Part shown: in pieces, positions 52,901 to 59,644 of the stretch
How positions within the stretch are numbered: the stretch's first letter is position 1
Layout: each line of letters starts with the position of its first letter
DNA from: CAWVWD01 sp965662365
GTDB taxonomy: Bacteria > Bacteroidota > Bacteroidia > Chitinophagales > Saprospiraceae
Direction of reading: 5' to 3'
Length of the DNA stretch: 64,000 nt
NCBI GenBank assembly: GCA_965662365.1
Contig: CBFIHR010000016.1
Coordinates: forward strand, 3,201-67,200
Position numbers and translations under genes: made by a program
The notes under the pieces: generated by a model
Database searches by the model: none
What the model was told of the DNA's origin: nothing
The model's input: the letters and a program-made list of their open reading frames with translations, nothing else

Positions 52901-53039
52901 CAAAGATGTTTCGGCAGGTTATGAATGTGGTGTGAAAATTAAGAACTACAATGATATCAAAGTAGGTGATGTAATTGAGGCTTATGAAATCAAAGAAGTG
53001 AAACAGACATTAGATGAATTTAAGCAGGTGAATACCTAA
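49959..53039 (+). CDS. infB: Translation initiation factor IF-2
   Basis: IF-2 is the GTPase that brings initiator tRNA to the 30S subunit and promotes subunit joining. From the ATG at 49959 (MAKRLIRVAKDLNVGISTLVEHLQKQGF) the product is 1026 residues. The IF2-N domain (1-55) is followed by a very long Lys/Arg/Glu-rich disordered region (about 65-430). Then come a second IF2-N-like domain (VSELASLFDIAATDIIMTCMNAGI) and the G domain, with G1 GHVDHGKTS (about 520), G3 DTPGHEAF and G4 NKID. Domains II-IV complete the protein. The G domain is typical; the charged linker is longer than in E. coli. A promoter, a palindrome and a hairpin precede it. Confidence 0.96.
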   Translation: MAKRLIRVAKDLNVGISTLVEHLQKQGFEVENSPRAKVSDEAYNVLLRDFEKSIAIKSQADQLTIGSRIKKNEAEKKEEQERERKKREEEARIRKEEEERKKREEEERLRKELERLKRQEAEEQARIQREKERAAAEEARKQKEREEAKQKLNVVGKIDLDEVNKTRSKSRRNKPKRKPVAKTTTKPVDDKKVDEPKKEDQKVVEENKVNKPQDKPPVQEDDSTSNENMVETDVPAEVIRAEAPQLKGLKIKGKIDLNRFKKPKKRRKTKEEEAKDKQAKGTVNKSKKDVDKKDSDSDGKRRRKRRRKKVVKPPTMETTPDKKATDSKSGDKKTTDDKTKSTTPNTTRRRSTTPQGQGRRKDRPRRTINRTRTTKKEEPKEVSQKEIQDKIKATMARIAGGGKNKRQRVRRSNREQKREQQEKREEQESTEVIQVTEFISVSELASLFDIAATDIIMTCMNAGIIVSINQRLEAEIIELIAEEYEHEVEFISAEEQLDEEEEEVDDPKDLKSRAPIVTVMGHVDHGKTSLLDHIRKANVADGEAGGITQHIGAYEVRVNDSKVTFLDTPGHEAFTAMRARGAKVTDVAVIIIAADDSVMPQTKEAISHAQAAGVPIVFAINKIDKPGANPERIKEQLASMNFLVEDWGGKYQSQDISAKKGLGIEELLEKIQLEAEILELQANPDKNATGVILEASLDKGRGYVAKMLVQAGTMKVGDPMVAGEHAGKVKAMFNERGKRVRKVGPSTPVLVLGLSGAPQAGERFKVLDNEQDTKALANKRAQINREQQQRATRRLTLDDLGRRIKLGNFQQLNLIVKGDVDGSIEALSDSLLKQSIENLQINIVHRAVGQITESDVLLAAASDAIIIGFQVRPSVTARRLAEQEGVDVRLYSVIYDAIDEVRDAMEGMLDTRKEKEVTAQIEVRDVFKISKVGTIAGCYVTEGKVNRNNFITIIRNGIVVYPTKEGQQAELDSLKRFKDDVKDVSAGYECGVKIKNYNDIKVGDVIEAYEIKEVKQTLDEFKQVNT

Positions 53040-53064
53040 TTGATGCATTATCGTAAAATATCCA

Positions 53065-53099
53065 GAGCCTGTTCAAGTTTCAATTTGAGCAGGCTTTTT
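53065..53099 (+). terminator. Terminator of infB
   Basis: AGCCTGTTCAA (53065-53075) pairs with TTGAGCAGGCT (53084-53094) with one G-U pair, followed by TTTT. Confidence 0.75.
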
Positions 53100-53134
53100 A
53101 ATTTTAGAAGTTATCAAGTCTTCAATCATTTTTT

Positions 53135-53998
53135 ATGAAAATACGAAATACAGCAATCTTGCTCATACATTGTCCGGATAAAGAAGGTATTGTAGCAGCC
53201 GTCACTGATTTTTTATTCAAAAATCGTGGTAACATCTTGGATTTAGAACAACATGTTGATACGGATATGAAAACGTTTTTTATGCGTGTAGAATGGTCAT
53301 TAGACAACTTTACAATTAGTAAAGAAAAAATAAATGATTATTTTGAAACATTAGTGGGGAAGCAATTCGATATGCACTGGACGCTGCATTTCTCGGAACG
53401 CAAGCCTCGAATGGCAATTTTCGTATCAAAAGCATCTCATTGTTTATATGATATTTTATCTCGCTATCAATCTAAGGAGTGGCAAGTCGAAATTCCATTG
53501 ATTATTAGTAATCATAAGAATCTGGAATATATCGCAGAACGGTTTAATATTCCGTTTCATCATATCACGATGTCCAAAGATACAAAGCCCGAACAGGAGG
53601 CGAAACAATTACAACTACTCAAAGAACAGGATATTGATTTTGTGGTATTAGCACGTTATATGCAGATTATATCAGACGATTTTATTACACATTTTCCGAA
53701 TAAAATTATCAATATTCATCACTCGTTTTTACCAGCATTTATTGGTGCTAAACCTTATCATCAAGCTTTTCAAAGAGGAGTAAAAATCATCGGTGCGACC
53801 AGTCACTATGTAACCAAAGAGTTAGATGCAGGGCCAATTATTGCTCAAGATGTTACGAAAATCACACATAAGGAAAGTGTTAAGGAGTTAATTACAAAGG
53901 GTAAGGATTTAGAAAAGTTAGTTTTATCAAAAGGTATCGCTTTACATTTGCAACATAAAATCTTACCGTATAATAATAAAACGATAATTTTTAATTAG
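53135..53998 (+). CDS. purU: Formyltetrahydrofolate deformylase
   Basis: Hydrolyses 10-formyl-THF to THF and formate, balancing the folate pool that feeds PurN and MetH. The 287-residue protein has an N-terminal ACT regulatory domain (about 4-85: AILLIHCPDKEGIVAAVTDFLFKNRGNILDLEQHVD). The C-terminal formyltransferase domain has MAIFVSKASHCLYDIL, then INIHHSFLPAFIGAKPYHQAFQRGVKIIGATSHYVTKELDAGPII, with the catalytic Asn, His and Asp. The second His after IH and the GAKPYHQAF segment separate PurU from PurN. It is a single gene, following the infB terminator. Confidence 0.96.
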   Translation: MKIRNTAILLIHCPDKEGIVAAVTDFLFKNRGNILDLEQHVDTDMKTFFMRVEWSLDNFTISKEKINDYFETLVGKQFDMHWTLHFSERKPRMAIFVSKASHCLYDILSRYQSKEWQVEIPLIISNHKNLEYIAERFNIPFHHITMSKDTKPEQEAKQLQLLKEQDIDFVVLARYMQIISDDFITHFPNKIINIHHSFLPAFIGAKPYHQAFQRGVKIIGATSHYVTKELDAGPIIAQDVTKITHKESVKELITKGKDLEKLVLSKGIALHLQHKILPYNNKTIIFN

Positions 53999-54017
53999 GA
54001 CTCCATCGATGACGAGG

Positions 54018-54050
54018 AATGAAAGGTGTTTTTTAAATGCCTTTCATTTC
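54018..54050. terminator. Bidirectional terminator between purU and the antiporter gene
   Basis: AATGAAAGG (54018-54026) pairs with CCTTTCATT (54040-54048), with a T-rich loop, between convergent genes. Confidence 0.55.
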
Positions 54051-54092
54051 ATAAAATATGCTGTGTAACAATTACCTATTTATGAAAATTGA

Positions 54093-55028
54093 CTAAATAT
54101 TGCTAAATAATCCAATCATAAACACTAAGTAGAATAATAAAAGAAACATTCCCTCGAAACGAGAAATTTTTCGAGATAGGCAGATCACGGCAAAAAGAAT
54201 CGTGATACCAACCATCATAGGAAGACTAAATTCCACAATAGCGGCAGGAATTTCAATTGGACCCAAAAATCTTGGAATCCCCATGACTGCGAAAGTATTG
54301 AAAATATTAGATCCCATTACATTACCAAAAGCAATCTCTGTGTTTCCTTTTCGAGCAGCGGTGACACTGACTAAAACCTCGGGTAACGATGTCCCCAAAG
54401 CGACTAAACTCAAAGCAATAACGCCAGTCCCAATACCCAGTAAATTCGAAATTTCTTGAATTGCACTCACCGTATAATTGGCACTAAAATAAATTAATGC
54501 GCCGCTTCCTATAACTAATGCAATTGTTTTCCAGCCGACCTTTTGACGAATAATTTCTTCACCATCATCATTGCCTGACTTAGTGAAAGTGTAAGCTAAA
54601 AATATGAACATACCAGCGATGAGTATGGCAGCATCTAACATTGTAAAGTTCAAATCTGAAATTAGAAACCACAACACTAAAGCAGAGGCGACTAACATCG
54701 GAATATCAACGTCCATGATGTCCCGTTTGATTTCAATTTTCTCCTTACTAAGCATCGCAACCAGTCCCATCACTAATACAATATTCGTAATGTTAGACCC
54801 AATCGCATTACCCGCCACAATATCTGTACTACCTGCAAAGACAGCAGAAATAGAAGCCGCCAACTCAGGAAGAGACGTTCCAACTGCTACGATAGTAACT
54901 CCAACAATAAAAGAGGGTATGCCGAGTGCAATACCAATCGTTTCCGCACCATTAACAAACCAATCAGAAGCCTTCACCAAAAAAGCCAAACTCACAATAA
55001 AAACTCCTGACCAAAGTAATAAATCCAT
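54093..55028 (-). CDS. Na+/Ca2+ antiporter of the CaCA superfamily (YrbG-like)
   Basis: A 311-residue protein with ten membrane helices in two inverted repeats. Each repeat carries the alpha motif with the ion-binding Glu: VGTSLPELAASISAVFAGSTDIVAGNAIGSNITN (about 51-84) and ALGTSLPEVLVSVTAARKGNTEIAFGNVMGSNIFN (about 210-244). The hydrophilic loop in the middle (TKSGNDDGEEIIRQKVGWK) is short, as in bacterial members. It exchanges Ca2+ for Na+ or K+ across the inner membrane. It lies downstream of rplY on the same strand but beyond that gene's terminator. Confidence 0.92.
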   Translation of the reverse strand: MDLLLWSGVFIVSLAFLVKASDWFVNGAETIGIALGIPSFIVGVTIVAVGTSLPELAASISAVFAGSTDIVAGNAIGSNITNIVLVMGLVAMLSKEKIEIKRDIMDVDIPMLVASALVLWFLISDLNFTMLDAAILIAGMFIFLAYTFTKSGNDDGEEIIRQKVGWKTIALVIGSGALIYFSANYTVSAIQEISNLLGIGTGVIALSLVALGTSLPEVLVSVTAARKGNTEIAFGNVMGSNIFNTFAVMGIPRFLGPIEIPAAIVEFSLPMMVGITILFAVICLSRKISRFEGMFLLLFYLVFMIGLFSNI

Positions 55029-55076
55029 GTTGGTTATTTAATTATGATAATGTTCAATCTCAAAATATAAAGCTAC

Positions 55077-55111
55077 AAAAAAAGACGTAACCAAAGTAGC
55101 TACGTCTTTTT
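55077..55111 (-). terminator. Terminator of rplY
   Basis: AAAAAGACGTA (55079-55089) pairs with TACGTCTTTTT (55101-55111). It lies 50 nt past the rplY stop and in front of the antiporter gene. Confidence 0.7.
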
Positions 55112-55161
55112 ATTATAAAAAACAATTCAACGACTGTTATCTTAAAGATAATATAATTTGC

Positions 55162-55746
55162 TTATGCTTCTTTTGCAGCTGCTGTTTGAGCAGAACGTAA
55201 AGCACGAGGAATTTCAACTGATGCTAAAGGAATACCAGCAGAAGTCATCACCTCAACGCCATCGACAGCTTTTAAATCACGTACTCGAACGGATTTACCC
55301 AAATCTAATTTAGATATATCAACTGACATGTGATCTACCAAGTGTTCTGGTGTCGTTTTGATTTTTACTCGACGAGTAACTTGCGTCAACTTACCTCCTA
55401 ATTTTACACCAGGTGCAACACCTTCGGTTCTTACAGGAACTTGTGTAATTAAACTACGACCATCTACCAACAATAAAAAGTCTAAGTGTAGTACTGCATC
55501 TGTTACCGGATGATACTGAGCATCCTTTAAGATAGCACGGTATGTTTGACCACTTATTGTGATTTCAGCGATTTTGAAATCTGGCGTGTAAATCAAATGT
55601 TTGAAAGCAGTACTCGGAGCAGTGAAATGAATAGTTGTGTCACCACTGTATGCAACACATGGTACTAATCCTTGTCTGCGAAAGCTTTTTGTAGCTTTTT
55701 TGCCAAACGCTTCTCTCGGTGTACCCTCAATTGCGACTGTTTGCAT
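55162..55746 (-). CDS. rplY: 50S ribosomal protein L25 (general stress protein Ctc form)
   Basis: L25 binds 5S rRNA. The 194-residue protein is the longer Ctc/TL5 form. The N-terminal L25 domain (about 1-90) starts VAIEGTPREAFGKKATKSFRRQGLVPCVAYSG and includes YRAILKDAQYHPVTDAVLHLDFLLL. The C-terminal beta domain (about 95-180) has VPVRTEGVAPGVKLGGKLTQVTRRVKIKTTPEHLVDHMSVDISKLDLGKSVRVRDL. The tail is Ala/Glu-rich. The usual partner pth (peptidyl-tRNA hydrolase) is not next to it. It has a full predicted promoter at 55867-55899 and its own terminator. Confidence 0.95.
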   Translation of the reverse strand: MQTVAIEGTPREAFGKKATKSFRRQGLVPCVAYSGDTTIHFTAPSTAFKHLIYTPDFKIAEITISGQTYRAILKDAQYHPVTDAVLHLDFLLLVDGRSLITQVPVRTEGVAPGVKLGGKLTQVTRRVKIKTTPEHLVDHMSVDISKLDLGKSVRVRDLKAVDGVEVMTSAGIPLASVEIPRALRSAQTAAAKEA

Positions 55747-55866
55747 GATTCTTTATATTTAGTTTGTTATTTAATTTATTAGGATTTCCGGCCCTAACTT
55801 GTTTACTTACAATAACTTATAAACTTACACAAAATAAGATTATAAGTGCTTTAACCAAAAGCGGTG

Positions 55867-55899
55867 CAAAATTAGTCATTTTATTATAATTTAAAGCAA
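55867..55899 (-). promoter_or_regulatory. Promoter of rplY
   Basis: On the minus strand TTG (55899-55897), a 22-nt spacer and TAATTTTG (55874-55867) followed by CACC fit the Bacteroidota consensus. The leader would be about 115 nt. The remainder of the 394-nt gap 55747-56140 shows no other feature that I can support. Confidence 0.5.
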
Positions 55900-56140
55900 A
55901 TTTATCCTTTCTTTCTTTTAGAAAGTAGTTAATATTATTTGTACAGATTATAAATAAAGCCATTTCCTCAGATTTATCCATTTTTAAGACTCCTTTTTGA
56001 ACAATTCAATATTTGCAAGTGTATTACAAACATCAAAATGCAATAAAGAAAATATTTCCTTTTTGACACAAATTCATTAAAACCTTATCATTAATTTTTT
56101 AGTAATCATTCGACGAATAAAATTTTAGTCGGTAAGAACT

Positions 56141-56683
56141 ATGGCACGTAGTCAAGTTCAAAACAGTAATATACTTAATATGAAGTGCATCGATGAGGAA
56201 AAATTGTGGGAATATCTTGACAATGAGCTTCAACAAGAAGAAATTAACGAGATAGAAGAACACTTAGAAAAATGCTCAAGTTGTAATCAGGAATTGAATG
56301 AATTGATGTTTTTCAACGCTCAGTTTAATAATGCCATTCAGAATAACAAAGCAAAGAAAGCAAATCCGATTAAGAACTGCTTAGTGGAAATTGAGTTAGG
56401 GTATAATGAAATCAAACCTCAATTGAAAAAACACTGGAGAGGTATCGCTATTTTTGGAGGTATCACCGTTTTACTTACCTTAATTTTCGTGACCTTAGCT
56501 TGTCCTATTAGTAACAAGATGATTTTTGAGTCAGAGTTCAATTTTGTAACTTATCATATCAGTCAACTCTTATACTTTATGACAATGCCAATTATTATGG
56601 ATGTATGGGTGATTATACTAACATTTAGTTTCTTGTTTTGGATAGACAAAAAAATGGTACTATTCAGTCGTCAATTACAGTAA
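56141..56683 (+). CDS. Membrane protein with N-terminal zinc-finger (zf-HC2 / anti-sigma type)
   Basis: The 180-residue protein has a putative zinc-finger CIDEEKLWEYLDNELQQEEINEIEEHLEKCSSCNQEL (about 15-51) with the H-x3-C-x2-C ending found in anti-sigma factors and related membrane regulators. Two membrane helices follow (about 105-125, and 137-172 as a long or double segment). Such proteins usually bind an ECF sigma factor encoded next door; none is present, so this is an orphan. A start at the Met at 56180, just before the finger, is equally plausible, and the 13 extra residues are unlike the family. A symmetric terminator separates it from serC. Confidence 0.65.
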   Translation: MARSQVQNSNILNMKCIDEEKLWEYLDNELQQEEINEIEEHLEKCSSCNQELNELMFFNAQFNNAIQNNKAKKANPIKNCLVEIELGYNEIKPQLKKHWRGIAIFGGITVLLTLIFVTLACPISNKMIFESEFNFVTYHISQLLYFMTMPIIMDVWVIILTFSFLFWIDKKMVLFSRQLQ

Positions 56684-56688
56684 TACAG

Positions 56689-56720
56689 AAAAGGGAGTCC
56701 ACGATGCGACTCCCTTTTTT
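56689..56720. terminator. Bidirectional terminator between the zinc-finger gene and serC
   Basis: AAAAGGGAGTC (56689-56699) pairs with GACTCCCTTTT (56708-56718), followed by Ts. Confidence 0.8.
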
Positions 56721-56723
56721 ATT

Positions 56724-57791
56724 TTATGCCTGATCTTCAAATCGTTTCATAACTTGTACCAAATACTCGACACTCGATGTCGGCATTGCATTATAAATCG
56801 ACGCTCGAAATCCGCCAATTGTTCGATAACCTTTAATTTGAGAAATATGCTCCGCTTCGCAAATTTCATGAAAAGCCTTTTCTAATTCAGGCGTTTCCGC
56901 AAAAAATGTCACGTTCATTAACGACCGATCTGCTTCATCGACTCTTCCCCGAAAACAGCTATTTCTATCAATTTCATCATATAACATTTTTGCTTTCGCA
57001 ATATTGATTTGCTCCATCGCTTCGACACCTCCTTGAGCCTTTAGCCAACGTAACGTCAGCATAGAGACGAATACAGGAAATACAGGCGGCGTATTGAACA
57101 TTGAGCCTTTCTTGATATGCGTGGCATAATCCAACATTGTAGGAATTTGTCGGCTTAATTTTCCTACTAAATCTTTGCGAACAATGACCATTGTTGTCCC
57201 AGCAGGACCCATATTTTTTTGAGCACCAGCGTATATCAATCCATATTTTTTAATATCAATTGGACGACTAAAAATATCTGACGACATATCCGCAACAATC
57301 GGTACATCAACATTCGGAATATGATGAAACTGTGTTCCTTGAACAGTATTATTCGTGGTGATATGTAGGTATTTAGCATGACTCGGTAGCGTAAATTCTT
57401 TTGGAATATAGACATAGTTTCTATCTTTAGAAGACGCAATAACCTCTATATTACCAAATATTTTACCTTCGTGAATTGCTTTGGCCGACCAGTTTCCGGT
57501 GTCAATATAACAAGCCGTTTCATTTTGTTCTAAGAAGTTCATTGCGGTCATATAAAATTGTGAACTCGCTCCACCTGTCAAAAACAATACACTATAATCA
57601 TCGCCGATATGCAATAATTCCTTGGTAAGTTGTTGAGCCTCTTCCATCACAGCCGTGAACTCCTTACTTCGGTGCGACATTTCCAAAACCGATAGACCGA
57701 TGCCATTCCAATCTACAACTGCTTTAGCCGCCTCTTCCATCACACTTTGTGGTAAAATAGCAGGCCCCGAACTAAAATTATGCTTTTTCAT
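56724..57791 (-). CDS. serC: Phosphoserine aminotransferase
   Basis: PLP enzyme of serine (and pyridoxine) synthesis converting 3-phosphohydroxypyruvate to phosphoserine. The 355-residue protein begins HNFSSGPAILPQSVMEEAAKAVVDWNGIGLSVLEMSHRSKEF, the SerC signature. The PLP-binding Lys lies in YGLIYAGAQKNMGPAG (about 197), and the C-terminal RTIGGFRASIYNAMPTSSVEYL block closes the active site. It is a single gene; serA and serB are not in the window. Serine feeds the folate one-carbon pool used by metH, purN and purU nearby, a metabolic rather than operonic link. Confidence 0.96.
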   Translation of the reverse strand: MKKHNFSSGPAILPQSVMEEAAKAVVDWNGIGLSVLEMSHRSKEFTAVMEEAQQLTKELLHIGDDYSVLFLTGGASSQFYMTAMNFLEQNETACYIDTGNWSAKAIHEGKIFGNIEVIASSKDRNYVYIPKEFTLPSHAKYLHITTNNTVQGTQFHHIPNVDVPIVADMSSDIFSRPIDIKKYGLIYAGAQKNMGPAGTTMVIVRKDLVGKLSRQIPTMLDYATHIKKGSMFNTPPVFPVFVSMLTLRWLKAQGGVEAMEQINIAKAKMLYDEIDRNSCFRGRVDEADRSLMNVTFFAETPELEKAFHEICEAEHISQIKGYRTIGGFRASIYNAMPTSSVEYLVQVMKRFEDQA

Positions 57792-57829
57792 TATGCTTCC
57801 ATGATTTTTTGAAAAAATCTTTTACGCTA

Positions 57830-57837
57830 CAAAATTA
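57830..57837 (-). promoter_or_regulatory. Candidate -7 element for serC
   Basis: TAATTTTG on the minus strand, 38 nt upstream of the serC ATG, fits TAnnTTTG; no -33 TTG at standard spacing. Confidence 0.35.
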
Positions 57838-57898
57838 GGATTTTCTTTGGTAGAAAATTAGTATTGACATTATTCAAAAACAAATTATTCAAAAATAA

Positions 57899-57938
57899 AA
57901 AAGTGTTTGTACTACAATTAAGTAATACAAACACTTTT
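57899..57938 (-). terminator. Terminator of the OmpA-family gene
   Basis: AAAAGTGTTTGTA (57899-57911) and TACAAACACTTTT (57926-57938) are exact reverse complements around a 14-nt loop; A-rich sequence to the left gives a minus-strand T-tail. Confidence 0.7.
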
Positions 57939-57960
57939 GAAAGGTGAATTCTGAATTTTT

Positions 57961-57995
57961 ACCAAAAAATCACTAAAAAATCACCAAAAAATCAT
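57961..57995. repeat. Short tandem repeat downstream of the OmpA-family gene
   Basis: Three units of about 11 nt, AAAAAATCACT, AAAAAATCACC and AAAAAATCATT, lie between the gene's stop and its terminator hairpin. Confidence 0.6.
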
Positions 57996-58002
57996 TAAGT
58001 CA

Positions 58003-59136
58003 TCAATCTTTAAAACTCGTAATTTTTATCTCAACCCGTTGATTTTTGGCTCTACCTGCTTTTGTTTCATTGGTCGTAATTGGTTTTCGTTTACCATAAC
58101 CTTTATAACTTAATCGAGACGGAGCAATTCCTTTATTAGTTAAATAATTGACGACGGCCTTTGCTCGCGAAGTTGATAACCTATCACAATAAGCGTGAGA
58201 AGGAACGCCGTTGGTATGCCCACCGACTTCTATCTTCACATCCGGATTTTCAACTAAGAAGTCATAAACTTCATCTAATGCCGCAAAAGAAGTCTGCTCA
58301 ATATTGAAGGAATCGGCCTTAAAATAAAGCTTATTGACCTGAATAACTGTTCCAGTCTTAATTTTAGAACGATCCAAATCTGGTGTGATTACCTTGGGTT
58401 TAATCGGTTCTGCCGTTGGCTTTGACTCCACTTTGACCAATGGTTTTTCCCGTGGTTGTGTCTTAGGTTGCGGTTTGGGCTGTGTTTTAGGTTTTTCAGC
58501 AATCGGTTCGTCTTTTACCTCATCAATAGGAATTAATGCTGAACACTCATCGACCAGAATATTACCATTGTATGGAAACAATGACGGTTCGAAGAAAGCC
58601 TCTAAAAAGATATAATTATAATTACTTTTTGGCGTAAACTCGAAAGTATAGTTTTTCCATGAAGTATGTTTAATCGTAATACTTTCTGCTAATTTTTGTT
58701 TTTTGCTACAATAACTTGTTCCGCCCCAAATTCGAAGTCGAATCGGTTTATTGAAGTTTTCCTCTACACGAGTTGTTTTTGTTAAGCTGACATATTTCTC
58801 AGAGCGAGCTAACGAGACGCTAAAAGTATAAGTCTGTCCTGCTTTCATCGGTGCACTCAAACGCTGTGACAAGCCCTCCCATGTATCATTATCACGAGTG
58901 ACTAATCCTATATATGTTTTTTTATGAGCAGCGGTCTTTGTGACTTGAAATTCGTTGGCAGGGTGAATATCAGGTGGTGTTTCGCCGGTTTGCCCACAAT
59001 CGTACCAGCCCGAAGGCGTTGTACTATGTTGAGGGACACCTTCAAAAGATGAATTCCGTAGTGGTATCTTTTGGCTAAAAACCATAGAAGTCGTTGCTAA
59101 AAAGCAAAGCATCGAAAGCCAAATTTTATGCTTCAT
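58003..59136 (-). CDS. OmpA-family protein with an N-terminal lectin-like beta domain
   Basis: The 377-residue product has a signal peptide (1-21, ending MVFSQ). A jelly-roll-like, carbohydrate-binding-module-like domain follows (about 25-200: NSSFEGVPQHSTTPSGWYDCGQ, then the AGQTYTFSVSLARSE strand and SWKNYTFEFTP). Next is a Pro/Lys-rich linker (about 210-250, KPKTQPKPQPKTQPREKP). The C-terminal OmpA peptidoglycan-binding domain (about 270-377) has LYFKADSFNIEQTSFAALDEVYDFLVENPDVKIEVGGHTNG, LSTSRAKAVVNYL and GYGKRKP, ending QRVEIKI. It may anchor a surface ligand-binding domain to the cell wall; this is inference. The gene stands alone. Confidence 0.8.
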   Translation of the reverse strand: MKHKIWLSMLCFLATTSMVFSQKIPLRNSSFEGVPQHSTTPSGWYDCGQTGETPPDIHPANEFQVTKTAAHKKTYIGLVTRDNDTWEGLSQRLSAPMKAGQTYTFSVSLARSEKYVSLTKTTRVEENFNKPIRLRIWGGTSYCSKKQKLAESITIKHTSWKNYTFEFTPKSNYNYIFLEAFFEPSLFPYNGNILVDECSALIPIDEVKDEPIAEKPKTQPKPQPKTQPREKPLVKVESKPTAEPIKPKVITPDLDRSKIKTGTVIQVNKLYFKADSFNIEQTSFAALDEVYDFLVENPDVKIEVGGHTNGVPSHAYCDRLSTSRAKAVVNYLTNKGIAPSRLSYKGYGKRKPITTNETKAGRAKNQRVEIKITSFKD

Positions 59137-59561
59137 GAGTTAGACTATTTTTAAAATTGAAAAATACTATTCTATACCCTTATGATGATATTAAATAATT
59201 TATCGTTGTTATTGATTGATATTTTTTAATAAAAAGCAAAATACGCATTACAATAACCATTACAAACTAAGGGATTATTATAATTTTAACCATTTCTCTG
59301 ATTGTGTTTAACGTGCTTTTAACGAACTAAGTTTTCATTCTGTTTTGTAATATTAAAATTAATCAACTTAAATCTATGATAATGTTGGACAAAAAAAGAA
59401 AGATTTTGGATAAGGAGTTGCATTTGGCAGATGATTAGCAATAGATAGAGTTTAAAAGAAGTTGACATTCAATTGATTCCGTGAAATTTGACACAACCTA
59501 AAAAATCAAATTCCTTTTTTAATTATTCATGTTGTAAATTCGCAAACTATTTTGGAAAGTA
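59137..59561. other. AT-rich intergenic region, no gene supported
   Basis: Between the divergent OmpA-family gene and metH. I looked for a cobalamin riboswitch in front of metH and did not see its conserved box. Both promoters should lie here, but I could not place them. Confidence 0.4.
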
Positions 59562-59639
59562 GATAATTGACAACTGACAATTAGTAATGGATAATTGCAG
59601 ACTACCATCATTAATTTTCAATTTTCAATTTTCAATTAT
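59562..59639. repeat. Repeat-built hairpin abutting the metH start codon
   Basis: The right arm (59611-59639) contains tandem TTTTCAA-type 8-mers (AATTTTCA three times). The left arm (59562-59588) contains GATAATTGACAACTGACAAT. ATAATTG pairs with CAATTAT at the ends, and the repeats pair imperfectly inside. The structure ends 5 nt before the ATG at 59645. Confidence 0.5.
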
Positions 59640-59644
59640 AAAAA

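Noticed and set aside
59137..59644. Cobalamin riboswitch in front of metH
   Set aside because: Expected for a B12-dependent or B12-replaced enzyme, but I could not find the conserved B12-box sequence or its flanking helices by eye.
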